From Clostridia bacterium (GTDB lineage Bacteria > Bacillota > Clostridia > Christensenellales > Aristaeellaceae): a stretch of 45,312 bases of DNA. Numbering within the stretch: position 1 is the first letter of the stretch; each line of letters starts with the position of its first letter. Shown here piece by piece: positions 7,501 through 16,454 of the stretch. Both the position numbers and the translations under genes were made by a program. The notes below the pieces were generated by a model, which worked only from the letters and a program-made list of their open reading frames with translations, was not told the origin of the DNA and searched no databases. The stretch is taken from NCBI GenBank assembly GCA_017552535.1, contig JAFZPV010000008.1:1-45312 (forward strand). Direction: 5' to 3'.

Positions 7501-8493
7501 GTGGAAAGCTATACGCCTCCGTTCTCTATCACCCATCAGATGCTGAACCTGTGTACGCAGATCGCAGAGAAGATCGGCATGGTCAGCAACTACCGCTGCT
7601 TTGAAACCAGACCGTACCTGCGCCGCAGCGGGCGCATCCGTTCCATCCACTCTTCCCTGGCCATCGAAGCCAACTCCCTGTCGCTGGATGAAGTCAGGAG
7701 CGTCATCGACGGCAAATCCGTCATCGGACCCCGCAAAGAGATCCAGGAGGTAAAAAACGCGTACCAGGCCTACGATATGCTGGGCCGGTTCGACCCGTAT
7801 TCACTGGAGAACCTGAAAAAGCTCCACGGCGTTGTGACCCGGCTGACGGTAGAGGAATCCGGCGTGTTCCGCAGCGGCAGCGAGGGCGTGTTCAGCGGAG
7901 GAAGATGCATTTTCATGGCGCCCCCGCCCCATCTGGTTTCGGAGCAGATGCGCCTGCTCTTTGACTGGATGGTCCGCGCGCGCAGAGAGGTCCATCCGCT
8001 GATACTGTCATCGGTGTTCCACTATGAGTTCGTCTTCATCCACCCGTTCGCCGACGGCAACGGGCGCATGGCGCGTCTGTGGCAGACCGCCTTGCTCTCC
8101 CAGTGGAATCCGATCTTTCAGTACCTTCCGCTCGAAAGCCGCATACACGAGTTTCAGGACGAATACTACCGGGCGATCGCCGCGTGCCACGCCGCCGGAA
8201 ATTCGGACGCTTTGATCCTGTTCATGCTGGACAAGATCGATATGACGCTGGACTGGGCGCTTGGGCAGGTCTCCGCGCCGGACGCGTACGTAAGCACGGA
8301 AGTGCGCAGGCTGCTGGATTTTATGGAATACGACGTACCGTATACGACAGCCCAGCTGATGGCCGGGCTGAAGCTGAAGTCCCGCGACAGTTTCAGAAAG
8401 ACGCACCTTCTTCCGGCGCTGCGTCACGGACTCATCGTTATGAGCGTCCCGGACAAGCCCACCAGCCGGAATCAGGCATACATCAAAAAATAA
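7501..8493 (+). CDS. Fic domain protein (probable AMP transferase, class II)
   Basis: Fic proteins transfer AMP or another nucleotide part to hydroxyl side chains of target proteins. The catalytic motif is intact: HPFADGNGRMAR at about residues 181-192. An inhibitory-helix-like segment SSLAIEAN (about 51-58) lies near the N-terminus, as in class II Fic proteins; it has E-A-N where E-G-N is usual, with the key Glu kept. The C-terminus (about 265-330) looks like a winged helix (TTAQLMAGLKLKSRDSFRKT). I prefer GTG 7501 (330 aa) because ATG 7474 lies inside the -10 box. No antitoxin-like neighbour is present, which fits a self-inhibited enzyme. Target unknown. Confidence 0.9.
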   Translation: MESYTPPFSITHQMLNLCTQIAEKIGMVSNYRCFETRPYLRRSGRIRSIHSSLAIEANSLSLDEVRSVIDGKSVIGPRKEIQEVKNAYQAYDMLGRFDPYSLENLKKLHGVVTRLTVEESGVFRSGSEGVFSGGRCIFMAPPPHLVSEQMRLLFDWMVRARREVHPLILSSVFHYEFVFIHPFADGNGRMARLWQTALLSQWNPIFQYLPLESRIHEFQDEYYRAIAACHAAGNSDALILFMLDKIDMTLDWALGQVSAPDAYVSTEVRRLLDFMEYDVPYTTAQLMAGLKLKSRDSFRKTHLLPALRHGLIVMSVPDKPTSRNQAYIKK

Positions 8494-8553
8494 TCACTGC
8501 TCCGCGCCTGCCTGATACCGCCGCCGTGCAGGCTGGAACCGTCTGCTTTCTTT

Positions 8554-9249
8554 TCAGCAGCAGAATATCCCGCAGCGGCCGCACAGGAGATTGGCAAACA
8601 GGCACATCAGCGCGCTGGACCATATGTTTCGCGGCATGCGGAAGCGGGTCGCATAGGACTGGCGCGCGCTGCCTGTGTAGCGCAGGCGCCGCACCAGGGA
8701 AGCGTATTCCATATTCATGGGCTCCATGGAGGCGGCCTTCTGGGCGTGGTCCAGGGCGTCCATATGCCGCCCCGTGCCTTCATTCGCCAGGGCGCTCAGG
8801 TAGTACCAGTAGGCGTCGCGCCGGGTGACGGTGGCCAGCAGGCTCAGCGCTTCGGCGTAGCGGCCCTGGTTGATCAGGTTCCTTGCGCTGCCCAGCGCAG
8901 AGTCCCCGCCGGAGGAATACGCGCCGAAATTCCCGAAGGGATTCGCGCCGCGGAAGAACTCGAATGGATCGGCGTAACTGCGCCCGTAGCCCTGCCCGTA
9001 ACCGTAGCCCTGGTTCTGGTAGCCGCCCGCGCCCTGATAGGAGGCGCCCTGCCGGGCATTGGGATCGTATTTGCCGTTCACGATAGTATCGTAGGCCTCG
9101 TTGATCTCCTTCATCTTCTGCTCGGCCTCTTTGGAGCCGGGGTTCAGATCGGGATGATACTTTTTGGCCAGCCTGCGGTACGCGGCCTTCACCTCGTCGG
9201 GGGCGGCGCCGGGGCTTAGGCCCAGCACGGTATATGGGTCCTGTGTCAT
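8554..9249 (-). CDS. J-domain protein with TPR-like region and Cys-rich tail
   Basis: 231 residues. An N-terminal J domain (about 4-65) has the HPD tripeptide in [11 protein letters not shown], which activates Hsp70 (DnaK) partners. A Gly/Tyr/Gln-rich linker (about 75-120) follows, then a TPR-like helical region ([17 protein letters not shown]... [16 protein letters not shown]), and a hydrophobic Cys-rich end ([11 protein letters not shown]). It lacks the zinc-finger and client domains of true DnaJ, so it is a specialised co-chaperone, perhaps membrane-associated through its tail. Its ATG overlaps the stop of the upstream DUF5685 gene (ATGA), showing translational coupling; the two products may work together. 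Confidence 0.85.
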   Translation of the reverse strand: MTQDPYTVLGLSPGAAPDEVKAAYRRLAKKYHPDLNPGSKEAEQKMKEINEAYDTIVNGKYDPNARQGASYQGAGGYQNQGYGYGQGYGRSYADPFEFFRGANPFGNFGAYSSGGDSALGSARNLINQGRYAEALSLLATVTRRDAYWYYLSALANEGTGRHMDALDHAQKAASMEPMNMEYASLVRRLRYTGSARQSYATRFRMPRNIWSSALMCLFANLLCGRCGIFCC

Positions 9250-10082
9250 GCGTTTTCCTCTCCGGCCGCGTCCCGGCGCTTGATGGAATACCGGGTCCAT
9301 ACCCCGGAATAGATGATGTTGCGAAGGATACCGATGTCCTGTACGATGGGCAGCGTCTCGAACGCCCCGGCGCACAGGGCCATCTGGGTCTGAAGCAGGT
9401 CGTACACCCGCTCTTCGTAATCCGGCAGGGCGCGCATGTCCTTAAGCGGATTGTAGCGCCCCTTCTTTTCGTCGCGCCTGGCGTCGTCCCAGGCGTCCAT
9501 AATGTAGATAAAGCGCCCCAGCGCGGCGCCCATGTTCTTAAGCGCTGGGGCCCACATGTCGTCCCGGTACGCGAACACCTCGCCCAGCATGCTGCCGAAG
9601 CAGTCCGCCGCGCCCAGTACGTCCCCGGACCTTTCGCGCTCGAATCTCCTCAGGCGCCCAAGCTGCTTTTCGATGGCAAAGGCCTGCCTCATGCGCCTTG
9701 CACGCGCGGACAGAAAGGCGTCCATCAGCTGTTTCGCGCCCAACTCCTTTAAGCGGTTTTTGTCGTCCGCCCAGTCGTCCAGGCAGTTGTAGAAAGCCAG
9801 CAGCAGGTCGATGTCCGCGGCGTAAGTGGTCATCTCACTGAAAACAAAGGCGTGCTTTTTCACCGGATGGGCGGCGCATACGCCGCGCCCGGCGGTCTCC
9901 TCCGGCTCGTACAGCGCACCCAGCACCGCGGCCAGAAACGCCGCGTCGTAGGACAGCGCCATGCGACCCTTCGGCCCCGCCGCGCTCCGCAGGCATTCGC
10001 ACACGCCGCAGTATATGCTGCGGAAGCGCGCCTTCTCCGCCTTGCCGAGCGTGCCGGGGTCGATCCTGACGTAGCCGAACAT
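9246..10082 (-). CDS. DUF5685-like helical protein
   Basis: 278 residues, all-helical by appearance, resembling the DUF5685 family of Bacillota. The start is [20 protein letters not shown], followed by YCGVCECL with a CxxC-type Cys pair. Two Asp-rich helices stand out: [18 protein letters not shown] and [21 protein letters not shown]. Such paired Asp-rich helices recall the metal-binding motifs of isoprenoid synthases, but the function of the family is not established, and this is only a resemblance. The gene starts one base after the zinc-ribbon gene's stop and overlaps the J-domain gene by ATGA, so the three are co-translated. Confidence 0.7.
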   Translation of the reverse strand: MFGYVRIDPGTLGKAEKARFRSIYCGVCECLRSAAGPKGRMALSYDAAFLAAVLGALYEPEETAGRGVCAAHPVKKHAFVFSEMTTYAADIDLLLAFYNCLDDWADDKNRLKELGAKQLMDAFLSARARRMRQAFAIEKQLGRLRRFERERSGDVLGAADCFGSMLGEVFAYRDDMWAPALKNMGAALGRFIYIMDAWDDARRDEKKGRYNPLKDMRALPDYEERVYDLLQTQMALCAGAFETLPIVQDIGILRNIIYSGVWTRYSIKRRDAAGEENA

Positions 10083-10083
10083 A

Positions 10084-10488
10084 TCAGGCCTTCTTGGTGA
10101 AGGTCGCCCCGCACTTGCCGCAGGTCACGGTCTTTTCGCCCACGTGGCGTGGAAGCTTGAGCCAGCTTTTGCACTTGGGGCAGCGGTAATACTTGTAGAC
10201 TTTTCGGTTTTTGAACCTTACCCAGGCCTGGGAAACGCGCCTTTTGAGCGGCTGGTATTTGGCCAGGAACCAGCGGTTCTCCTTTTCGCGCCGGACAAGA
10301 TTGCGGCTGAAGGCCCGGTATATCGCGTATATCCACATCGCCAACGACAGAAGGTTCAGAATGCCAAACCTTGTGAACAGGGCAAGGATATACAGCACGA
10401 GCCCCGTTACGTACAGGGCCATGCCGAACTGGTCCATGCCGCGCCGCCCCGCCATGAAGCGGTACAGCCACGCCTTGAATTTGCTCAT
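10084..10488 (-). CDS. Small membrane protein with C-terminal zinc ribbon
   Basis: 134 residues. A basic N-terminus is followed by one or two hydrophobic helices (about 20-60: FGMALYVTGLVLYILALFT and ILNLLSLAMWIYAIY). A basic segment leads to a zinc ribbon with two CxxC knuckles, YRCPKCKSWLKLP and VTCGKCGATFTKK, close to the end. The zinc ribbon is probably cytoplasmic. No specific function is recognised. Ribosome binding site AAAGGAG, seven bases before the ATG. It lies 30 bp after the alpha-mannosidase stop and 1 bp before DUF5685, so it probably belongs to the same leftward transcript. Confidence 0.75.
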   Translation of the reverse strand: MSKFKAWLYRFMAGRRGMDQFGMALYVTGLVLYILALFTRFGILNLLSLAMWIYAIYRAFSRNLVRREKENRWFLAKYQPLKRRVSQAWVRFKNRKVYKYYRCPKCKSWLKLPRHVGEKTVTCGKCGATFTKKA

Positions 10489-10518
10489 GATCCAGCTCCT
10501 TTCAGATAGTATCTCAGA

Positions 10519-13500
10519 TTATTTTACCCGGATCGTAACGATCTCGTAGGGCTTGAACTCGTACGCCAGCTCGTTCCCGGCAAAGGGTGCCGGGCCCAGG
10601 TCGTCCTCCATGAGGCTGGTGAACTGCGCTTCTTTAGGCGCTTTTTCCAGCCTGAGCACCGCCTTCGTGCGGGCGCCGTAGCACTCGTACATGCGCACGA
10701 TCGTGCCCTCGCCGTGCAGCGCGGCCTTCACGGTCTCCACGATGACGTTGGGCCTGTCCGTACGGGCAAAGGAGAAACCGGCTTCCCTGCTGCCGCTGCC
10801 GCTCAAGCGCACCGCCTCCGCGGGGATGTTGAACTCGTATGCCCTTGCCGGCACCGCGGCTTCGCGCCAGGTGCCCGCGTGGGGCATGAGGGAATAAGCG
10901 AACACATGCCTGCCGATATCGGCGGTGGGATCTGGATGGGTGGCGCTCTTGAGCAGGCTCAGGGCCACGCCGTTTTCGTCCACGCTGTAGCCGTACTTGC
11001 AGTCGCTCATCACCGCCGCGCCGTAGGCGGCCTCGCTCACGTCTGCCCACTTGTGGGCGCACACCTCGAAGCGGGCCACGTCCCAGCTGGTGTTTTTGTG
11101 GGTGGCGCGGGTGACGTTGCCGTACTGGATGTCGAACTGCGCCTGGTTGTAGAAGATGTCCAGCGGGAAGTGCGCCTTGAGCAGGCCGTGGGGCTCGCGC
11201 CAGTCGATGTCGGCCACGAAGTCCACGCGCTTCACGTCCGCATAGAAGCGGAGGTCTTCTTTCACGGTGGAATCTCCGGTCTTCCAGGTGACGCGCAGCA
11301 CGCTCATCACCGGGCCTTCGCTTATGCGCTCCACGCTCACAGGCTCGTCCACGGGCCAGGAATGCTCGTCGTAATAGATATTGATGTCCCAGGCGTCGTA
11401 GTTGTGGGGGCGGTTCTCGTAATACACGATGCGGTTCAGGGCCTTGCCGGGCTTTACCAGCTCGCGCTGTTCCGCCTTGTCCACCAGGCTTTCGATGTGC
11501 ATGGCGGCGTCGAAGCGGCCCGTAAAGAACGGCGTTTCAAAGCCGTTCTCGTCTGCGTGCAGGCGTGCGGGAGCCTCGGGCCCGAACACGAACCAGGCGC
11601 TCTTGGCGCCCATGGCCGGGATACCCGCAACGTACGCGGCATAGCGTCCCTCCACCCGCTGGGCGGGATACGTATTGCCGGCTTTGTCCTTCAGTGCCGA
11701 TACGCCCTCCGGACCGTCGAACCACACGATATCGTTTCTCTCTTCGCTCAGGGTGTTGGTCAGAAGCACATCGCCCTCCGCGTCCGCGCTCAGGGCGTCC
11801 ATAGCCCGGGCCTTGAGGGCGCCCACCCTTTCAAACAGCTCCGCGTAGGTCTTGTCCGAATCCTCGTACACCTTGTGGATGGAACTGCCGGGCAGGATAT
11901 CGTGGAACTGGAGTGTGAGCATGCTGCGCCAGATGAGCCTGAGCTCGTCCTGGGGGTACTCCACACACGCTCTGGTGAGCCAGAATTCCGCGTCCCGCAG
12001 GGCGATCTCCAGCTTGCGGTTGTTCTTCTTGTTTTTGCCCTGGGAGGTATAGGTGCCCCGGTGATACTCCAGGTACAGTTCCCCGCTCCATTTGGGCAGG
12101 CGCTTATTGCCCGCCACGCGCTTTTCCAGCTGCTGGAAGAAGTCCCGCGCGAAGGTCTGCCTTACGGCCGGGCAGCCCGCCACGGGCGCGGCCATGCGCC
12201 GGGCGTTTTCGATCATCCATTCGGTGGAGCCGCCGCCGCCGTCGCCGAAGCCGTAGGACACCAGGTAGTGGTTGTCCACGCCCTTCTGCTGGAACCGCTT
12301 CCAGCCGCCCTTGATCTGATTGGGCTCCAGCATGGCGTTGTAGGTGGTGAAGAACTTCAGATCGTCGTGGCGCTCGTAGTCGTCCTCGGCGCCGTACTCG
12401 CGGGAAGGCGTGAAGTGGGTGAGCACCTCGCTGCCGTCGATGCCCTTCCACATGAAGGTGTCGTAGGGCGAAAGGTTGAACTCGCTCCAGCTGAGCTTGC
12501 TGGTCATAAAGTAATCGATGCCGCTCTTTTTGAGGATCTGGGGCAGGGCGGCGCTGTAGCCGAAAACGTCCGGCAGCCACAGCACACGGGAGCGCACGCC
12601 CAGCTCCTTCTCGAAGAATTCGTTTCCGTACAGGAACTGCCTCACCAGGGCCTCGCCGCCGGAAAGGTTGCAGTCCGCTTCTACCCACATGCCGCCTTCG
12701 GCTTCCCAGGAGCCGTCTTTTACGGCCTTGCGGATGCGCCCGAAGAGCTCGGGCTGGTCCTCTTTGACAAACTGGTACAGCTGCGCCTGGGAGGACATGA
12801 ACTTGAATTCCGGATACCTTTCCATGAGCTTGAGCATCGTGGCAAAGGTGCGCACGGCCTTGTGGCGTGTCTGGTAGATGTCCCAGAGCCAGGCCACGTC
12901 TATGTGGGTGTGGCCGATGCAGTCTGCCACGGCTTCGGGCGCGATCTGACTCACGGCATCGTAATAGTTTTCTTTCAGATATTTGCGGCAGGCCGCCACG
13001 GACTCGTGGAATTCTGCGGAATACGGCCTTCTCAGATCCAGCAGGTTCACCGCGTCGGAGAGGGTCTGCAGGGTGAGCTCCCGGTCCCGGCAGCCGTTCT
13101 TTTCAAGCATCGCCGCCTGATAGGGCACGTCTATGTCGTAGTACAGCTGCTGCACATCGTCCATGTAATCGGCCAAATACAGGCGCATGCGGGGCGGCAT
13201 GCGGCCCGCCTTGTTGCTCTGGGTGTTGTGGTACGCCTGCAGGAATATCTCAAAGGTCTCGCCGGGCTTTGCCTTTTCCTGCAGAACCAGGCTCAGATGG
13301 CGGGTGTCGAAGGCCTGCTCGATGCGGCCGTTCACCCACACCACGATCTGGCTCATGGTGGCTTCCCAGCCGTCCATGCCCGTGGCCTCGCACAGGCGCA
13401 CCTGGCCGTAAAAGTCCTCCGGCACGGTGCAGGTAAAGCGGAAGTCCTGCCAGTTCTCCCCTTCTTCCAGGGCCCAGTGGGACCCGTTTTCAAAGGGTTC

Positions 13501-13623
13501 GAAGCGGTCCGTGCCCCTGGGGGCGATCCCGATCCCCTCCACATTCCGTTCCGCCCTGACCACCAGAGAGGAGATGACCTCCCTCATTTTTCGGATGCGC
13601 GCGTCCAGCTGATGCATGATCAT
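10519..13623 (-). CDS. Alpha-mannosidase, glycoside hydrolase family 38
   Basis: 1034 residues, the normal length of bacterial GH38 enzymes, which hydrolyse alpha-mannosides using a zinc ion. The catalytic domain contains HTHIDVAWLWD (about 235-245; His and Asp bind zinc) and VLWLPDVFGYSAALPQI (nucleophile Asp near 351). EYHRGTYTSQG and the helical DPILPGSSI-type region (HDILPGSSIHKVYED) are also family hallmarks. The C-terminal half is the usual beta-sandwich. There is no signal peptide, so it is cytosolic, acting on imported mannosides. ATG 13623 is chosen because GGGAGG lies eight bases upstream; a start 13 codons further out would lie upstream of that site. Its own promoter is at 13689-13718. 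Confidence 0.94.
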   Translation of the reverse strand: MIMHQLDARIRKMREVISSLVVRAERNVEGIGIAPRGTDRFEPFENGSHWALEEGENWQDFRFTCTVPEDFYGQVRLCEATGMDGWEATMSQIVVWVNGRIEQAFDTRHLSLVLQEKAKPGETFEIFLQAYHNTQSNKAGRMPPRMRLYLADYMDDVQQLYYDIDVPYQAAMLEKNGCRDRELTLQTLSDAVNLLDLRRPYSAEFHESVAACRKYLKENYYDAVSQIAPEAVADCIGHTHIDVAWLWDIYQTRHKAVRTFATMLKLMERYPEFKFMSSQAQLYQFVKEDQPELFGRIRKAVKDGSWEAEGGMWVEADCNLSGGEALVRQFLYGNEFFEKELGVRSRVLWLPDVFGYSAALPQILKKSGIDYFMTSKLSWSEFNLSPYDTFMWKGIDGSEVLTHFTPSREYGAEDDYERHDDLKFFTTYNAMLEPNQIKGGWKRFQQKGVDNHYLVSYGFGDGGGGSTEWMIENARRMAAPVAGCPAVRQTFARDFFQQLEKRVAGNKRLPKWSGELYLEYHRGTYTSQGKNKKNNRKLEIALRDAEFWLTRACVEYPQDELRLIWRSMLTLQFHDILPGSSIHKVYEDSDKTYAELFERVGALKARAMDALSADAEGDVLLTNTLSEERNDIVWFDGPEGVSALKDKAGNTYPAQRVEGRYAAYVAGIPAMGAKSAWFVFGPEAPARLHADENGFETPFFTGRFDAAMHIESLVDKAEQRELVKPGKALNRIVYYENRPHNYDAWDINIYYDEHSWPVDEPVSVERISEGPVMSVLRVTWKTGDSTVKEDLRFYADVKRVDFVADIDWREPHGLLKAHFPLDIFYNQAQFDIQYGNVTRATHKNTSWDVARFEVCAHKWADVSEAAYGAAVMSDCKYGYSVDENGVALSLLKSATHPDPTADIGRHVFAYSLMPHAGTWREAAVPARAYEFNIPAEAVRLSGSGSREAGFSFARTDRPNVIVETVKAALHGEGTIVRMYECYGARTKAVLRLEKAPKEAQFTSLMEDDLGPAPFAGNELAYEFKPYEIVTIRVK

Positions 13624-13688
13624 GGTGACGTCCTCCCGTCGATCTTTGATGCTCCGCCCCAAAGGCGGATGTGTTTTGCGTTACGCCC

Positions 13689-13718
13689 ATTATACGGTCT
13701 TAAGCATCGCGTTGTCAA
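13689..13718 (-). promoter_or_regulatory. Strong promoter of the alpha-mannosidase operon
   Basis: On the minus strand: consensus -35 TTGACA (13713-13718), 18 bp spacer, consensus -10 TATAAT (13689-13694). It likely drives GH38, zinc ribbon, DUF5685 and the J-domain gene. Confidence 0.8.
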
Positions 13719-13747
13719 TGAAAGATGTTTGGGCAAAGCCCGCGCTT

Positions 13748-14581
13748 TCAGGCTTCGTCCGGCCAGTCGCCCGTGAACACGGTCTGGGCCGGACCGGTCA
13801 TAAAGGCCTGGCGCGTGGTTTCGTCGTATTCGATCCTAAGCTCCCCGCCGGGCAGGATCACCCGGGCGCGGGAGCCGCAAAGCCCCATCCGGTAAGCCGC
13901 CACCAGGCAGGCCGTGGCGCCGCTGCCGCAGGCCAGGGTCGCGCCGCTGCCCCGCTCCCATATGCGGGCGCGGATCAGGTCGGGTGCCTCCACGCGGATG
14001 AACGATATGTTCGCCCGCTTCGGAAAGACGCTGTGGCGCTCGAAGGCGCTGCCCAGGCGCTCGAACAGGGCGCCTTCCGGAAAGATGTCCGCCGTCACCG
14101 CGTGGGGATTGCCGGGATTCAGGCAGTAGAACATGGCCCGGACGCCTTCCGCTTCGATGTGCACCTCGTTGCTCTCAGCGTTCACCGGTATGTCCTTCGG
14201 GTCAAAGCGCATCTCTCCCATATCCACCCGCGCGCCCAGGGCCTTTTCGCCGTCCGTGAGCATTTCCAGAAGCTTCATGCCCCCGCGGGTCATCACCCGG
14301 ATCACGGGCTTTTGGGCAATGCCGCTGTCGTAAAGGTACTTGCCCACGCATCGGATGCCGTTGCCGCACATCTCGCCCTCGGAACCGTCCTTGTTGAATA
14401 TGCGCATGCGCGCGTCCGCGCCCTCGCAGGGCTCGATCAGGATCAGCCCGTCGGAGCCCACGCCCGTGTGGGGCCGGGATATCACCGCGGAAAGGGCCGC
14501 GGGGTCGGCGGGCGGCTTCTGGGAAAAGCAGTCCACGTAAACGTAATCGTTGCCGATGCCGTGCATTTTGGTAAACTTCAT
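13748..14581 (-). CDS. dapF: Diaminopimelate epimerase
   Basis: Converts LL- to meso-diaminopimelate, the last step before lysine and the cross-linking residue of peptidoglycan. It has 277 residues, a normal length. The start reads MKFTKMHGIGNDYVYVDCF. The two catalytic cysteines are in EMCGNGIRCVGK (Cys72) and LACGSGATACL (about Cys218), and each lies in one of the two mirror-image domains. Substrate-binding segments HTGVGSDGLILIEP and NPGNPHAV are present. Ribosome binding site GGAGG is nine bases before the ATG. It is divergent from the methyltransferase gene, with abutting -35 boxes. Confidence 0.97.
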   Translation of the reverse strand: MKFTKMHGIGNDYVYVDCFSQKPPADPAALSAVISRPHTGVGSDGLILIEPCEGADARMRIFNKDGSEGEMCGNGIRCVGKYLYDSGIAQKPVIRVMTRGGMKLLEMLTDGEKALGARVDMGEMRFDPKDIPVNAESNEVHIEAEGVRAMFYCLNPGNPHAVTADIFPEGALFERLGSAFERHSVFPKRANISFIRVEAPDLIRARIWERGSGATLACGSGATACLVAAYRMGLCGSRARVILPGGELRIEYDETTRQAFMTGPAQTVFTGDWPDEA

Positions 14582-14601
14582 ATGCGTATTCCTCCAATGG
14601 T

Positions 14602-14630
14602 ATTATAAAATATCAAAGGGACGCGGTCAA
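14602..14630 (-). promoter_or_regulatory. Promoter of dapF
   Basis: Minus strand: -35 TTGACC (14625-14630), 17 bp, -10 TATAAT (14602-14607). Its -35 directly abuts the -35 of the divergent promoter (14631-14636). Confidence 0.75.
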
Positions 14631-14659
14631 TTGATAAAGATAGAAAATTTGTGTATAAT
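14631..14659 (+). promoter_or_regulatory. Promoter of the methyltransferase/amidohydrolase pair
   Basis: -35 TTGATA (14631-14636), 17 bp, -10 TATAAT (14654-14659). A strong GGGGAGGAG ribosome binding site follows before ATG 14683. Confidence 0.8.
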
Positions 14660-14682
14660 ACGCTTGGGGAGGAGCAATATCC

Positions 14683-15282
14683 ATGTATGAAATAGCGATC
14701 GGGGGCCGCCGCGTGGCCATATACGAGTCCGAGGGCCTGTTTTCGCCGTCCCACGCGGACAGAGGCACGCTGGCCATGCTGTCGCACGTAACCCCGGAGC
14801 CCGGGCAGAGGGTGCTGGACCTGGGCTGCGGCTGCGGGCTGGTGGGCATTTACGCCGCCATGATCTGCGGCGAAGAAAACGTGTTTCTGTGCGACATCGA
14901 TCCCGAGGCGGTGAAGTGCGCGCGGCTGAACGCCCAAAAAAACGGCCTGGACCTCACCGTATACGAAAGCGACGGCCTGGAGGGCGTAAAAGAGAGCGGC
15001 TTCGATCTCATCCTTTCCAACCCGCCCTACCAGAGCGATTTTGCCGTGGCCCGGCGGTTCATCGAAAAGGGCTTCAACCGCCTGCGCCTGGGAGGAAGGA
15101 TGTACATGGTCACCAAGCGCCGCGCCTGGTACGAAAACAAACTTCGGTCTGTTTTTGGAGGCGTGCGGGTGTATGAGACCGACGGCTATTTTGTGTTCGA
15201 AGCGGAAAGGCGCTCTTTCGAGTACGCCTGCGCCGGGCACCGGAAGCGGAAAAACCAAAGCCGCGGGAAGGAAAATCCATGA
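14683..15282 (+). CDS. Class I SAM-dependent methyltransferase (RsmC/RlmG-like)
   Basis: 199 residues with a Rossmann methyltransferase fold. The SAM-binding loop is VLDLGCGCGLVGIYAA (about 44-58), the acidic residue after the second strand is in LCDIDPEAVKCARLNA, and the catalytic NPPY motif is LILSNPPYQSD (about 110-120). NPPY marks enzymes that methylate an exocyclic amino group, such as rRNA guanine or glutamine. The single short domain resembles RsmC/RlmG-type proteins (MTS family), but the target cannot be decided here. The last residues are basic (HRKRKNQSRGK). The stop overlaps the start of the amidohydrolase (ATGA), so the two are coupled. Confidence 0.85.
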   Translation: MYEIAIGGRRVAIYESEGLFSPSHADRGTLAMLSHVTPEPGQRVLDLGCGCGLVGIYAAMICGEENVFLCDIDPEAVKCARLNAQKNGLDLTVYESDGLEGVKESGFDLILSNPPYQSDFAVARRFIEKGFNRLRLGGRMYMVTKRRAWYENKLRSVFGGVRVYETDGYFVFEAERRSFEYACAGHRKRKNQSRGKENP

Positions 15283-16433
15283 GCTGCATGAATGACGCGA
15301 AAAAAGGCTACCGTTCCTATCCCCTTTGCGACAGCCACGTGCACCTGGCCTTTCCCATGCACGTAAACGGCACCGCCCACATGCTGGAAAGCTTCATGGC
15401 CTATTTCGGGCTGGAAGGCCTGTGCCTGCTGGCGCTGCCCCATTCCAGCCGCGCCAAAGCCACCGATCCCGCCAACAACGTAAAGGCCCTGTACCTCAAG
15501 CACGTTTTAAGCGCCCGCCGGCCGGGCCGCCGCATATACGCCTTCGGGGGCCTGTACCATCACTTTGACGCCCGCGACACCGCGCAGGGGCTGCTTGCCC
15601 AGGTCAAGGCGCTCAAAAGCGCGGGCTTCGACGGCCTCAAGCTGCTGTATGGCAAACCCCCGCTGCGCCGCCGCCTGGGCGTGGGCCTGGACGACAGTTT
15701 GTTTGCGGAGGTCTGGCGCTTCTGCGAAAAAGAGCGCTTTCCCGTTACGCTGCACCCGGGCGACCCCGCCGAATTCTGGCGGGCCGGCGAAAACGGGGAG
15801 CCGCCCGTGTACGGTCCGGACGATACGCCCCTGGAAACGATACGCACCGAGATCAGAAATGTGCTCTCCGCCTGCCCGGAGCTGGATATCACCCTGTGCC
15901 ACTTCGCGTTTCTGGCGGACGACATAGGCCGCGCGGACCGGCTGCTTTCGTCTTATCCCGGCGTAAAGTTCGACCTGGCTCCCGGCAGCGAAATGTTTTA
16001 TCACTTCTCGCAGGACCCCTCTTCCTGGCGTGACTTCTTCATCCGCCACTCAAAGCGCATCCTCTTCGGCACCGACACCGACAACTGGGGCGACCCTGAC
16101 CAACTCGAGGGCTGCGAACACTGCTTCTCCTATCCCTTCAACCTGGTGCGCAGCGGGCTGGAGGGAAAAGCGCCTTTCCGCTTTGAGGACCGCGATTACG
16201 GCCTGCTGATGCCCCTCGGCTTGCCCGAAAGCGCGCTAAAGGACATCTACTTCCAAAATCTGATATCCCGGCTGGGCGAGCCGAAGAGCGTGGACGGAGA
16301 CGCCCTGCGTTCGGAGGCGGAAAGGCTGCGGGCGCTTTCGCACGCCGGTCTGCTTGGGGACAGCGACGCGGAAAGGCAGCGCCTGAACCGGGAGAGCCTC
16401 GAAACCATCTGCACACAGCTGCGCCCGCGGTAG
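15279..16433 (+). CDS. Amidohydrolase-superfamily metal-dependent hydrolase (TIM barrel)
   Basis: 384 residues. Metal-binding pattern of the amidohydrolase_2 type: HxH in LCDSHVHLAF (His20, His22), a His in PVTLHPGDP (about 159), a His in ITLCHFAFLADD (about 208) and an Asp in RILFGTDTDNW (about 266). Relatives are cytoplasmic hydrolases or decarboxylases of small molecules; the substrate is not known. The C-terminal 90 residues are helical. The gene is coupled to the preceding methyltransferase by a 4-bp overlap. Repeat element B begins about 20 bp after the stop. Confidence 0.78.
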   Translation: MSCMNDAKKGYRSYPLCDSHVHLAFPMHVNGTAHMLESFMAYFGLEGLCLLALPHSSRAKATDPANNVKALYLKHVLSARRPGRRIYAFGGLYHHFDARDTAQGLLAQVKALKSAGFDGLKLLYGKPPLRRRLGVGLDDSLFAEVWRFCEKERFPVTLHPGDPAEFWRAGENGEPPVYGPDDTPLETIRTEIRNVLSACPELDITLCHFAFLADDIGRADRLLSSYPGVKFDLAPGSEMFYHFSQDPSSWRDFFIRHSKRILFGTDTDNWGDPDQLEGCEHCFSYPFNLVRSGLEGKAPFRFEDRDYGLLMPLGLPESALKDIYFQNLISRLGEPKSVDGDALRSEAERLRALSHAGLLGDSDAERQRLNRESLETICTQLRPR

Positions 16434-16454
16434 CGGGATACAGGTGCCATTTAC

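Noticed and set aside
8494-8553. GCCTGC / GCAGGC pairing between the convergent Fic and J-domain genes as a terminator
   Set aside because: Only six base pairs around a long loop and no T-run; too weak to call.
10714-13776. A 1020-codon open frame antisense to the alpha-mannosidase
   Set aside because: The minus strand has full GH38 motifs, promoter and ribosome binding site; the plus frame has none and looks like a codon-bias shadow.
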